64,000 nucleotides of DNA from Brucella intermedia LMG 3301 (GTDB lineage: Bacteria > Pseudomonadota > Alphaproteobacteria > Rhizobiales > Rhizobiaceae): assembly GCF_000182645.1 (NCBI RefSeq), contig NZ_ACQA01000002.1, forward strand, positions 372,001-436,000. Direction: 5' to 3'. A program made the translations under genes and the position numbers. The notes beneath the pieces were generated by a model. The model was not told the DNA's origin. It made no database searches and was given only the letters and a program-made list of their open reading frames with translations. Shown here piece after piece: positions 35,341-43,666 of the stretch (positions are counted from its first letter, which is position 1; each line of letters begins with the position of its first letter).

Positions 35341-36849
35341 TCAGCGCGGAAAGCGCTGGTTTTCTTCCAGCACGTTCAGGTCCATATGGTTGCGCATATA
35401 GCGCTCGGACGCCTTTTGCAGCGGCTGGTAATCCCATGGATAATAGGCGCCGTTACGCAGCGCCGGATAGACGACATGGCGGCGCGCCTGGCTGGCGCGA
35501 ACGTCGGCATCGTAGCGATCCAGATTCCAGCGCTGTTCCGCCTTGGCCAGAAGATTGTCCAGAACTGCCTTGAACTCTGGATTTTCCGCCAGATTGCGCA
35601 TCTCGTCCGGATCGTCGGCAAGGTTGAAAAGTTGCGGCGGGTCGGCGCGGCACAGGTTGAGCTTCCAGTCTCCATCGCGCAGCGAAACCATCGGCGCGAC
35701 CGTGCCCTCGGCGGCATATTCGACAGGCACCGCGCCGCGTTCGGCGGAGCCCGAAGCAACACCTGCCAGCGCAACGCCATCGGTCCATGGCATGATGCCC
35801 TTGAGGTCTATGCCGGCAAGGTCTGCCAGTGTCGGCAGAACGTCGAGCGTGGAGACCGGCGCGTCCACGCGGCCAGCCTGCAATTGCGGCGCGGCAATCA
35901 TCAGAGGAACGCGGGCGGAACCTTCAAAGAAGCTCATCTTGAACCACAGGCCGCGTTCGCCCAGCATGTCGCCATGGTCGGAAGTGAAGACGACAATCGT
36001 GTCGTCCGCCATGCCGCAGCGCTCGATCACATCGAGCAGCGCGCCGATCTTCTCGTCCACATAGGAAATATTGGCGAAATATGCCTGCCGCGCCGCGCGA
36101 ACCTGTTCGCGGGTGAGGTCGTAGTCCTCCGCCTTGCAGGCCCGCAGCAGCCGCTCGGTATGCGGGTCGATCCCGCTTTCATCAAGCGGTCCGATTTTCG
36201 GATCGAGTTCGGGAATATCCGCATAAAGATCGAAGAAGCGCTTGCGCGCCACATAGGGATCGTGCGGATGGGTGAAGCTGACCGTCAGGCACCATGGCCG
36301 CTGGTCGTGGCCGCGAGCCAGATCATAGAGCTTCGCTTCGGCCTGATAGGCCACCTCATCGTCATATTCGAGCTGGTTGGTGATTTCGGCGGAACCTGCT
36401 CCGGTGATGGAGCCGAGATTGTGATACCACCAGTCGATGCGCTCGCCGGGCTTGCGATAATCGGGCGTCCAGCCGAAATCCGCCGGGTAGATGTCGGTCG
36501 TAAGCCGCTGTTCAAAACCGTGGAGCTGGTCCGGCCCGACGAAATGCATCTTGCCGGAAAGCGCCGTCTGGTAGCCGGCGTTGCGCAGGTGATGCGCATA
36601 GGTCGGGATTTCCGACGAAAATTCCGCCGCATTGTCGTAGACGCCGGTGCGGAACGGCAACTGGCCTGACATGAACGATGCGCGCGCGGGAGCACAAAGC
36701 GGGCTGGCCGTGTAGCAATTGGCAAAACGGGCAGAGCGTTCGGCAAGCTTTCTCAAATGTGGAACGTGGAGAAATTTGGCCGGGCCGTCCGGAAAGAAGG
36801 TGCCGTTCAGCTGGTCGACCATGAGGATGAGGATATTCGGCTTTTTCAT
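35341..36849 (-). CDS. betC: Choline-sulfatase
   Basis: The 502-residue sulfatase has the metal site ILMVDQ near the start and the formylglycine motif C52-A-P-A-R-A at 52-57. It also has FTSDHGDMLGERGLWFKMSFFEGSARVP, which matches choline-sulfatase. It hydrolyses choline-O-sulfate to choline and sulfate, giving an osmoprotectant precursor and sulfur. The start at 36849 opens with MKKPNILILMVDQ. The next genes are choX and a LysR regulator, the usual choline-sulfate set. betA and betB are not in the window. Confidence 0.93.
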   Translation of the reverse strand: MKKPNILILMVDQLNGTFFPDGPAKFLHVPHLRKLAERSARFANCYTASPLCAPARASFMSGQLPFRTGVYDNAAEFSSEIPTYAHHLRNAGYQTALSGKMHFVGPDQLHGFEQRLTTDIYPADFGWTPDYRKPGERIDWWYHNLGSITGAGSAEITNQLEYDDEVAYQAEAKLYDLARGHDQRPWCLTVSFTHPHDPYVARKRFFDLYADIPELDPKIGPLDESGIDPHTERLLRACKAEDYDLTREQVRAARQAYFANISYVDEKIGALLDVIERCGMADDTIVVFTSDHGDMLGERGLWFKMSFFEGSARVPLMIAAPQLQAGRVDAPVSTLDVLPTLADLAGIDLKGIMPWTDGVALAGVASGSAERGAVPVEYAAEGTVAPMVSLRDGDWKLNLCRADPPQLFNLADDPDEMRNLAENPEFKAVLDNLLAKAEQRWNLDRYDADVRASQARRHVVYPALRNGAYYPWDYQPLQKASERYMRNHMDLNVLEENQRFPR

Positions 36850-36885
36850 TGTGCGGAACCGTTGGCAGGTGTGGAAACGCGAAAT

Positions 36886-36907
36886 GGCGGGCGCCGAAAC
36901 GCCCGCC
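36886..36907 (-). repeat. Hairpin after choX
   Basis: GGCGGGCG (36886-36893) pairs with CGCCCGCC (36900-36907). It lies between the choX stop and the betC start, with no U-tract. Confidence 0.65.
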
Positions 36908-36929
36908 TTGCTCGTCGTGCTTGTCAGGA

Positions 36930-37874
36930 TCAGAGGCCGAGGCTTGCCTTGACGGCTTCCGCGCCCGGTTCGCCCTTGAAGGTGGTGACGCCTGCAAGCC
37001 ACTTGTCGATCTGGTCGGGATGCGCCTTCAGCCATTCCTTCGCGGCTGCGGGACCTTCCGCACCGCCATCGAGAATCTTGCCCATCAGTTCGTTCTCGAT
37101 GTCGACGGTGAAGACGAGGTTCTTGAAGAAGCTTGCCGCATTCGGGCACTGTGCTGCCCATCCGGTGCGGCCAAGCGTGTAGACTTCCGCGCCACCGAAA
37201 TTCGGGCCGAAATAGTCATCGCCGCCTGCCAGATATTCGATGTTCAGCTTTGTGTTCATCGGGTGCGGTGCCCAGGCGAGGAACACGACCCAGTTCTTGT
37301 CCTTGTTCTTGCGGTCCACCTGCGCGAGCATTGCCTGCTCGCTCGATTCCACCAGCTTCCAGCCGGCGAGCTTGAATTTCTGGTCCTCGATGATCTTCTG
37401 GATGTTCTGGTTGGCGGGCGCGCCCGGTTCGATGCCGTAGATTTCCTTGCCGAACTTGTCGGCATGGGCGGCAAGGTCGGTGAAATTCTTTACGCCTTCG
37501 CTTGCCACATAGTCCGGCACGGCCAGCGTGAACTTCGCACCTTCGAGGTTTTTCACGATGACTTCGGCAGCCTTGGCCTTGTCGAGATCGTCGCGGAATT
37601 TCTGTTGCGCGGGCATCCAGTTGCCCAGGAAGACGTCCAGATTGCCGGTTTTCAGCGCCTCATAGCCGATCGGCACGGACATGGTCTTCACATCCGGCTT
37701 ATAGCCGAGCCCTTCCAGCAAGACGCTGGCGATGGAGTTGGTGGAGGTAATGTCGGTCCAGCCCGGATCGGACAGGCGGATGGTTTCGCAAGCCGCCGGA
37801 TCGGCAGCGGAAGCCGTTCCCGAAAGCCCCGCCAGTGCCGTGAACGCCAGTGCCGCAATCTTGAAGTAGCGCAT
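36930..37874 (-). CDS. choX: Choline ABC transporter substrate-binding protein
   Basis: The 314-residue periplasmic protein has a signal peptide (MRYFKIAALAFTALAGLSGTASA). The ChoX/ProX-like core includes ETIRLSDPGWTDITSTNSIASVLLEGLGY, FLGNWMPAQQ and VVFLAWAPHPMN; Trp and Tyr residues form the aromatic cage for choline. The partner permease and ATPase (choW, choV) are not adjacent, so they must be elsewhere, or the protein serves another transporter. Precedes betC in the same operon. Confidence 0.93.
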   Translation of the reverse strand: MRYFKIAALAFTALAGLSGTASAADPAACETIRLSDPGWTDITSTNSIASVLLEGLGYKPDVKTMSVPIGYEALKTGNLDVFLGNWMPAQQKFRDDLDKAKAAEVIVKNLEGAKFTLAVPDYVASEGVKNFTDLAAHADKFGKEIYGIEPGAPANQNIQKIIEDQKFKLAGWKLVESSEQAMLAQVDRKNKDKNWVVFLAWAPHPMNTKLNIEYLAGGDDYFGPNFGGAEVYTLGRTGWAAQCPNAASFFKNLVFTVDIENELMGKILDGGAEGPAAAKEWLKAHPDQIDKWLAGVTTFKGEPGAEAVKASLGL

Positions 37875-37925
37875 TTGATGACCCCTCTTATAGATTAAAA
37901 CCGGTTATGTCTCGCATTCCTACTT

Positions 37926-37955
37926 TAAGGAAAACATCATTTAGGCTAAGGAAAA
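37926..37955. promoter_or_regulatory. Direct repeats in the choX/LysR intergenic region
   Basis: TAAGGAAAA occurs at 37926-37934 and again at 37947-37955, 21 bases apart, which is two helical turns. A LysR-type dimer pair could bind here between the divergent choX and regulator genes. Confidence 0.5.
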
Positions 37956-37992
37956 ACCCATTCATTTTTTATCGAAGCTATAGAAAGTTTTT

Positions 37993-38889
37993 ATGGTTTC
38001 TCCATCCTGGGATCTTGGCAGCCTTGGCGTTTTCGAAGCGGTGGGACGATTGGAAAATCTGACCCTCGCAGCGCGTGAACTGGGCATGACGCAACCGGCG
38101 GTGAGTTATCAGATAAAACGCATCGAGGAGCGTCTGGGTGTCGTGCTGTTCGCCCGGCGCGCCCGCGGGGTCGAAATTCTGCCCGAAGGCCGCATTCTTT
38201 ACGATGCGGTGCGCAGCGGTCTGGATGGAATCGATGAGGCGGTGCAGCAGATCAGACGTCGCCAGCGTGCGCCGGGATTGCGCATCGCAACCGATTACGG
38301 CTTCGCAACCTTCTGGCTGATGCCGCGTGTCGCGCAGTTCCGCCCGAAACATCCGGAAGTGGATGTGCGCATCACGGCATCGTCCATGCTTCAGCCGCTC
38401 GACCGGCGTGACGCGGACATTTCAATCCTCTTCGGCGGACGCGGGGACTTCCCGAAGGACGCCATAGCCTTCATCGGCGAAAAGGTCGTGCCGGTGTGCT
38501 CCCCGGCCTATCTTGCCGCGCATGGTCCCTTTCCGGACGGAAAACGGCTCGGCGCGGCCTCGCTCCTGCATCTCGACACCTTGCAGGGCGACCGCTGGTT
38601 CACATGGCAGTCATGGCTCGATGCTATCGGTGAAGATATTGAGGACGGCAATTACGGGCTGGTCTTCAACACCTATAACCTGGTGATCGAGGCAGCGATT
38701 GCCGATCAGGGCGTGGCGCTCGGCTGGGCGGGGCTGATCGACGGCGCGGTGCAGCGCGGACAGCTTGTCCATGCCTGCGAGGTGTCGCAGACGAGCGACA
38801 AGGGCTACTGGCTGATCTTCAATCCGGATATTTCCGCGGGCGCACGGAGGCTTGCGCTGGAATTGCTCGAGGCGACAGAGGCAGGCTGA
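37993..38889 (+). CDS. LysR-family regulator of choline-sulfate use
   Basis: The 298-residue LysR protein has an N-terminal helix-turn-helix (ENLTLAARELGMTQPAVSYQIKRIEERLG) and an effector domain with RIATDYGFATFWLMPRVAQFR. It is divergent from choX-betC, as expected for the choline-sulfate utilisation regulator family. It probably senses choline or choline sulfate and activates choX-betC; this is an inference from position. Confidence 0.88.
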   Translation: MVSPSWDLGSLGVFEAVGRLENLTLAARELGMTQPAVSYQIKRIEERLGVVLFARRARGVEILPEGRILYDAVRSGLDGIDEAVQQIRRRQRAPGLRIATDYGFATFWLMPRVAQFRPKHPEVDVRITASSMLQPLDRRDADISILFGGRGDFPKDAIAFIGEKVVPVCSPAYLAAHGPFPDGKRLGAASLLHLDTLQGDRWFTWQSWLDAIGEDIEDGNYGLVFNTYNLVIEAAIADQGVALGWAGLIDGAVQRGQLVHACEVSQTSDKGYWLIFNPDISAGARRLALELLEATEAG

Positions 38890-39005
38890 TATTGCAGGAA
38901 AGCGGTCGCGTTCCTACTTTTGCACATCATTCAATATCTCTCGCGCTTGTCAAAGGCGCGATGTTTTTTAAGAGGGTATCCGCATGATTACCTGGAAACG
39001 GATCG

Positions 39006-39542
39006 ATGAAACGAATTGAACTCCTGATCGAAAACATCATTCTGGCGTCGCGCTGGCTGCTGGTGGTCTTTTATCTCGGCCTTGCCGTGGCGCTGGCGAT
39101 CTATGCCGTATCCTTCGTGGGCAAACTGTTCGATTTTGCCACGAAAGTCACCGCGCTCAACGATACCGACACGATCCTGAAAGTCCTCGGGCTCATCGAC
39201 GCGGCGCTGATTGCGAGCCTCGTGGTCATGGTCATCATTTCGGGCTATGAGAATTTCGTCAGCCGCTTCGATCAGGCGGGCGACGAGGTGCACTGGCTCG
39301 GCACCATCGATGCCGGTTCGCTCAAGATCAAGGTCGCCTCGACCATCGTTGCGATCTCGTCGATCCACCTGCTGCAGATATTCCTTAACGCGACCAGCTA
39401 TACGTCGGGCCAGCTGATGTGGTTCACTATCATCCATCTGGCATTCGTATTCTCGGCGCTGTTCCTCGCCTATATCGACAGGCTCACCGCTAAGGACAAG
39501 GGCGGAGCCAAGAGGAAGGGCAAGATCGAGCCCAATATCTGA
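39006..39542 (+). CDS. UPF0114/YqhA family membrane protein
   Basis: A 178-residue inner-membrane protein with four hydrophobic segments; RIELLIENIILASRWLLVVFYLGL, LIDAALIASLVVMVIISGYENFVSR and KIKVASTIVAISSIHLLQIF identify the TIGR00645/UPF0114 family. Function unknown. ATG 39006 chosen. It ends at a bidirectional terminator. Confidence 0.9.
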   Translation: MKRIELLIENIILASRWLLVVFYLGLAVALAIYAVSFVGKLFDFATKVTALNDTDTILKVLGLIDAALIASLVVMVIISGYENFVSRFDQAGDEVHWLGTIDAGSLKIKVASTIVAISSIHLLQIFLNATSYTSGQLMWFTIIHLAFVFSALFLAYIDRLTAKDKGGAKRKGKIEPNI

Positions 39543-39563
39543 GCTTCACGATATAATTCATTG

Positions 39564-39590
39564 AAAAGCCCGGCTTTTGCCGGGCTTTCT
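39564..39590. terminator. Bidirectional terminator between the UPF0114 and DUF808 genes
   Basis: AAGCCCGG (39566-39573) pairs with CCGGGCTT (39580-39587), with T or A runs on both sides. Confidence 0.88.
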
Positions 39591-39593
39591 GAT

Positions 39594-40538
39594 TCAGGCC
39601 TTCGCCTTCAGGGACTTGTAGCCCTTGACGACGATCACCACGACAATGCCGATCAGGACGGCAAGCACTGCCTGCAGGAAAGACGTTGCGATCCATTCGA
39701 AGGCGGCTGCAAAACGGGTACCTTCGGTCGGCAGGTGCGAAACGAGGGAATGGATGAAGGCTTCGACGCTGTGGACGCCGATGGAATCCAGCCCGTGAAC
39801 GATGATGCTGCCGCCGACCCAGAGCATGGCGACGGTGCCGACGGTGCTCAGAACCTTGAGGATGATGGGCATGCCCGCGACCAGTCCCTTGCCAAGCTGC
39901 CTGCCGAAAGCGGTATGGCTGTTGCGTACCAGCGAGACGCCCACGTCATCGAGCTTCACGATGATGCCGACCACGCCGTAAACGACGAAGGTGATCAGTA
40001 TGGCGACGCTGGCGAGGATAGCCGCCTGCGTATAGATGCTTGAAGGGGCGAGCCCTGCCAGCGTCAGCGCCATGATTTCCGCCGACAGGATGAAATCGGT
40101 GCGGATTGCGCCATTGACGGTCGTTTCCTCGATCTCCTGCGGCGTGCCGGCCTTGGTTTCCTCATGTGCATCTTCGCTGTGCGGAATGAAGAATTCCACC
40201 AGCTTTTCCGTTCCTTCAAAAGCCAGATAGACGCCGCCGATCATGAGAAGCGGCATGATGAAGGACGGCGCGAAATAGCCGAGGATGAGCGCCAGCGGCA
40301 GCAGGAAGACGAGCTTGTTGCGCAGCGATCCCTTGGTGATCTTCCAGATGACCGGCAATTCGCGTTCCGGTTTCAGCCCCACGACATATTTCGGGGTGAC
40401 GGCCGTGTCATCGATGACGATGCCCGCCGCCTTGGCGCTGGCCTTTGCCGTCTGTCCTGCGACATCGTCGAGCGAGGCTGCCGCCATCTTCGCAATGGCC
40501 GCGACATCATCGAGAAGTGCGAACAAGCCGGATGCCAT
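39594..40538 (-). CDS. DUF808 (YedI) family membrane protein
   Basis: The 314-residue protein opens with the family signature SGLFALLDDVAAIAKMAAASLDDVAGQTAKASAKAAGIVIDDTAVTPKYV, then about seven hydrophobic segments. It is an inner-membrane protein of unknown function, close in length to its relatives. It is divergent from the dioxygenase gene; the 178-base gap contains no clear repeat. Confidence 0.9.
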   Translation of the reverse strand: MASGLFALLDDVAAIAKMAAASLDDVAGQTAKASAKAAGIVIDDTAVTPKYVVGLKPERELPVIWKITKGSLRNKLVFLLPLALILGYFAPSFIMPLLMIGGVYLAFEGTEKLVEFFIPHSEDAHEETKAGTPQEIEETTVNGAIRTDFILSAEIMALTLAGLAPSSIYTQAAILASVAILITFVVYGVVGIIVKLDDVGVSLVRNSHTAFGRQLGKGLVAGMPIILKVLSTVGTVAMLWVGGSIIVHGLDSIGVHSVEAFIHSLVSHLPTEGTRFAAAFEWIATSFLQAVLAVLIGIVVVIVVKGYKSLKAKA

Positions 40539-40716
40539 GGGAAACCTTTCTGTGTTGGGTTAGCGGTAGCTAAACGTTCAAAGAGTGCTGCGTCCAGATG
40601 GAAATCGCGGTTGCCCGCAACTGTATCTGAAACAGATACAATCTGTGTAGCACCGTCAATATTTCAAGTCCCATGACGATGGTTATATTAGCGGCAACAC
40701 AATAGGAGAGATCGCC

Positions 40717-41643
40717 ATGCTTAACCAGATCAAGGGCCTCCACCACGTCACCTTGCTTGCCGCCGATGCGCGCTCCAACAACCGGTTCTTTACCGATGTC
40801 CTGGGGCTGCGCCGCGTCAAGAAGACCGTCAATTTCGACGATCCGAGCGTTTACCACCTCTATTATGGTGACGAAGTTGGCACGCCCGGCACCGTCATGA
40901 CCTATTTCCCGTTCCCCGGCATACCGCGCGGACGCGACGGCACGGGCGAGGTGGGGACGACCGTCTTTGCCGTGCCGCAGGGCTCGCTCGGTTTCTGGAA
41001 GGACCGGTTCGAGCAGTCTGCCGTCAAGGTGGATTCGGAAGACGAGGCGTTCGGTGAAAAGCGTGTCCATTTTCGCGGGCCGGACGGCGACAGCTTTGCG
41101 CTGGTCGAAGTGAAGGACGATCCGCGTGCGCCATGGGCGCATGAAGGGATCGATCCCGACCATGCAATCCGTGGCTTTCATTCGGTCTCGATGCGGCTTC
41201 GCGACGAGGGCGCTACAGCCGAACTGCTGAAATATATGGGATACCAGAAGCTCGACGCGAAGGACGGCGTCAGCCGCTTCCTCATGCCGGAGGGCAATGG
41301 CGCGGGCGTCATCGATCTGGAGACACTTCCGGCAGTGGGCCGCAACCAGCAGGGCGCGGGTTCCGTGCATCATGTGGCTTTCGCCGTCGAAAATCGCGAG
41401 AAGCAATTGGAAGTGCGCAAGGCGCTGATGGATACGGGCTATCACGTCACGCCGGTCATCGACCGCGATTATTTCTGGGCGATCTATTTCCGCACGCCGG
41501 GCGGCGTATTGTTCGAGGTGGCGACCAACGAACCCGGTTTCGACCGCGACGAGGACACGGCGCATCTTGGCGAAGCTTTGAAGCTGCCGACGCAGCACCA
41601 GCATCTGCGCAGCTATCTTGAAGAACATCTCGACAAGATCTGA
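40717..41643 (+). CDS. Ring-cleaving dioxygenase-type VOC protein (MhqO-like)
   Basis: The 308-residue protein has two VOC modules: GLHHVTLLAADARSNNRFFTDVLGLRRVKKTVNFDDP at the start and GSVHHVAFAVENREKQLEVR in the second half. The metal His/Glu pattern is present. It resembles MhqO of Bacillus and the hydroquinone-type extradiol dioxygenases. With the esterase that follows it makes an MhqO-MhqD-like pair, linked to quinone or electrophile detoxification. AGGAGA precedes the ATG. Confidence 0.85.
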   Translation: MLNQIKGLHHVTLLAADARSNNRFFTDVLGLRRVKKTVNFDDPSVYHLYYGDEVGTPGTVMTYFPFPGIPRGRDGTGEVGTTVFAVPQGSLGFWKDRFEQSAVKVDSEDEAFGEKRVHFRGPDGDSFALVEVKDDPRAPWAHEGIDPDHAIRGFHSVSMRLRDEGATAELLKYMGYQKLDAKDGVSRFLMPEGNGAGVIDLETLPAVGRNQQGAGSVHHVAFAVENREKQLEVRKALMDTGYHVTPVIDRDYFWAIYFRTPGGVLFEVATNEPGFDRDEDTAHLGEALKLPTQHQHLRSYLEEHLDKI

Positions 41644-41663
41644 GGCGCAGGGAGGAAACGAAC

Positions 41664-42269
41664 ATGACCACTCAAACCTATGAGCACCGGCTGAAGGCCG
41701 GTGCAAAGGGTGCGCCGCTCTTCATCGTGTTTCACGGCACAGGCGGCGACGAAAACCAGTTCTTCGGACTGGCGGAACAGCTTTTGCCGGACGCGACCAT
41801 CGTGTCGCCGCGCGGCGACGTGTCGGAATATGGCGCCGCGCGCTTCTTCCGCCGCACGGGCGAGGGCGTCTATGACATGGAAGACCTTGCCCGCGCCACC
41901 GACAAGATGGCCGGGTTCATTGCCGCCCTTGCGGCTGAACACAAGCCGTCCGAAGTGATCGGGCTCGGCTATTCCAACGGGGCCAACATCATGGCGAACC
42001 TGCTGATCGAGAAAGGCAGGGTCTTCGACAAGGCAGCGCTTCTGCATCCGCTGGTCCCGTTCAGGCCGAAGGATAATCCGGCGCTTGAAGGAGCGAAAAT
42101 CCTCATGACCGCCGGGCGGATGGACCCCATCTGTCCGCCGGACCTGACGGAAGCGCTGGCGCAATATTTCGAGCGCCAGAAAGCCGATGTCGAGCTTGTC
42201 TGGCATCCGGGCGGGCACGAATTGCGCCAGACGGAACTGGCCGCAGTCCAGTCGCTTCTCGCATACTGA
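41664..42269 (+). CDS. Alpha/beta hydrolase, phospholipase/carboxylesterase type (MhqD-like)
   Basis: A 201-residue esterase with FHGTGGDENQFFGLAE near the start, the nucleophile elbow GLGYSNGANIM (Ser), Asp in GRMDPICPP and His in HPGGHEL. The family is close to YpfH/MhqD carboxylesterases. It starts 20 bases after the dioxygenase with a strong GGGAGGAA site, so they are in one operon. Confidence 0.9.
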   Translation: MTTQTYEHRLKAGAKGAPLFIVFHGTGGDENQFFGLAEQLLPDATIVSPRGDVSEYGAARFFRRTGEGVYDMEDLARATDKMAGFIAALAAEHKPSEVIGLGYSNGANIMANLLIEKGRVFDKAALLHPLVPFRPKDNPALEGAKILMTAGRMDPICPPDLTEALAQYFERQKADVELVWHPGGHELRQTELAAVQSLLAY

Positions 42270-42332
42270 CTTTGGTGCCGCCGTTCGGAAATGAACGGCG
42301 GCATCATTGTTCCGGCTTCCTCTTGCAAAACT

Positions 42333-42361
42333 CAATATATATTATATTTAATTGTATATTG
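42333..42361. promoter_or_regulatory. AT-rich inverted repeat before bigR, candidate BigR operator
   Basis: CAATATA (42333-42339) and TATATTG (42355-42361) are centred 22 bases apart in an AT-rich stretch that would overlap the bigR promoter. Form and place agree with BigR autoregulation. Confidence 0.6.
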
Positions 42362-42377
42362 TTTGTGAGGTGACGAG

Positions 42378-42728
42378 ATGGATGCGATTTCGGGCCGTGC
42401 GCCCGCCAATGCAAAGAGGATGACGCGCGCGCAAATGGAAGGCCGGGCAACAGAGGTTGCCGAACTCCTCAAGACGTTGTCGCATCCGGCGCGGCTCATG
42501 CTGGCCTGCACGCTTGCAGAAGGTGAATATTCGGTCGGCGAGCTGGAGGAAGCGCTAGGCATCCATCAGCCGACGCTGTCGCAGCAACTGGGCGTGCTGC
42601 GGGAGGCGGGCGTGGTCGAAACCCGTCGCGAGGCGAAGCAGATTTTCTACCGGCTGACGGAAGCGAGGGCCGCGCAGTTGATCGAGGCTCTCTACGGCAT
42701 TTTCTGTGCATCGGAGGCCAGGACATGA
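42378..42728 (+). CDS. bigR: ArsR-family sulfide/persulfide sensor BigR
   Basis: The 116-residue ArsR/SmtB protein has the winged helix ELLKTLSHPARLMLACTLAEGEYSVGELEEALGIHQPTLSQQLGVLR. Two cysteines, C44 and C110, correspond to the redox pair of BigR that forms a disulfide or polysulfide bridge. BigR represses a sulfur-handling operon; here the next two genes are YeeE-type proteins overlapping its end. ATG 42378 has GAGG upstream. Confidence 0.9.
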   Translation: MDAISGRAPANAKRMTRAQMEGRATEVAELLKTLSHPARLMLACTLAEGEYSVGELEEALGIHQPTLSQQLGVLREAGVVETRREAKQIFYRLTEARAAQLIEALYGIFCASEART

Positions 42729-43135
42729 TCGCCACCTATCTGCAATCGCTGGCGGGCGGAATGCTGCTTGGCCTTTCCGCGGTCCTGCTTCTTCTCATGA
42801 ACGGACGCATCGCCGGTATCAGTGGCATCGTCGGGCGGCTTCTGGGTGGCCAGCAGATCCCGGCCAATGCGGTTTTCGTCGTCGGCCTCGTTCTGGGTCC
42901 GATTATCTATGCCGCGATTTATGGCTCCTTTCCCCCCGTCACCATGGCCATGTCATGGCCCGTCATCGTCGTGGCCGGGCTTCTGGTCGGTGTCGGAACC
43001 CGCATGGGTTCGGGCTGCACGTCAGGCCACGGCATTCTCGGCATGGCGCGGTTTTCCTGGCGCTCGATAGCGGCGACGCTCACTTTCCTCATAACCGGCA
43101 TCGTGGTTGCCACCATTTCGGGAGCGTTCCTATGA
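42725..43135 (+). CDS. YeeE/YedE-family sulfur transport protein, first half (PmpA-like)
   Basis: The 136-residue membrane protein has the family repeat LLGLSAVLLLLMNGRIAGISGI and GVGTRMGSGCTSGHGILGMARFS, with the conserved Cys of YeeE. Members carry thiosulfate or sulfur in the inner membrane. Its start overlaps bigR by four bases, and its stop overlaps the next gene (ATGA). Confidence 0.9.
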   Translation: MIATYLQSLAGGMLLGLSAVLLLLMNGRIAGISGIVGRLLGGQQIPANAVFVVGLVLGPIIYAAIYGSFPPVTMAMSWPVIVVAGLLVGVGTRMGSGCTSGHGILGMARFSWRSIAATLTFLITGIVVATISGAFL

Positions 43136-43587
43136 AACAGTCGGCATTCGCGCGCCTCTCCGTGACCTTGCTTGCCGGTGCGATCTTCGGTTTCGGCCTG
43201 TCGCTGTCGGGCATGATCGATCCCGCCCGCGTGACGGGATTCCTGAATATTGCCAGCGGCCATTGGGATCCGAGCCTTGCCTTCGTGCTGGGCGGTGCTC
43301 TGCTGGTGGCAATCCCCGGCGTCCTGTTGCAGCGGCGCATGGCGCGGCCCGTGCTCGGCCAATCCTTCCATCTGCCGGAAAAGACAGAAATCGACCGGCG
43401 GCTGATCGCCGGTTCCGCGATATTCGGCGCGGGGTGGGGGCTCGCCGGCTTCTGCCCCGGTCCTGTCGTGTCGGCGCTCTCGATGGGCCTGCCGCAGGTC
43501 TGGCTCTTCGTCGCGATGATGTGTCTGGGAATGCTTTTCCACGACCGCATTCTCAACCGGATGGCAACGGTGGCGCCCCAATCTTGA
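43132..43587 (+). CDS. YeeE/YedE-family sulfur transport protein, second half (PmpB-like)
   Basis: The 151-residue membrane protein has AGAIFGFGLSLSGMIDPARVTGFLN and GAGWGLAGFCPGPVVSAL, with the second conserved Cys. It complements the PmpA-like half; together they equal one full YeeE protein. Third gene of the BigR operon, translationally coupled. The genes of sulfur dioxygenase, commonly in such operons, are not here. Confidence 0.9.
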   Translation: MKQSAFARLSVTLLAGAIFGFGLSLSGMIDPARVTGFLNIASGHWDPSLAFVLGGALLVAIPGVLLQRRMARPVLGQSFHLPEKTEIDRRLIAGSAIFGAGWGLAGFCPGPVVSALSMGLPQVWLFVAMMCLGMLFHDRILNRMATVAPQS

Positions 43588-43666
43588 ACTTTGGGGTCAG
43601 ATTACCCTTTTAATAAGGAGATGAATGAGTTAGGCACCCTGTGATTGATTTCGAGGGAGCCGCATC

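Noticed and set aside
43588..43666. GGGGTCAGATTACCC string and a very short ATG ORF before the ABC exporter, possible trace of a REP-type element
   Set aside because: Only a short resemblance; no palindrome or transposase nearby, and the mini-ORF has just a few codons.
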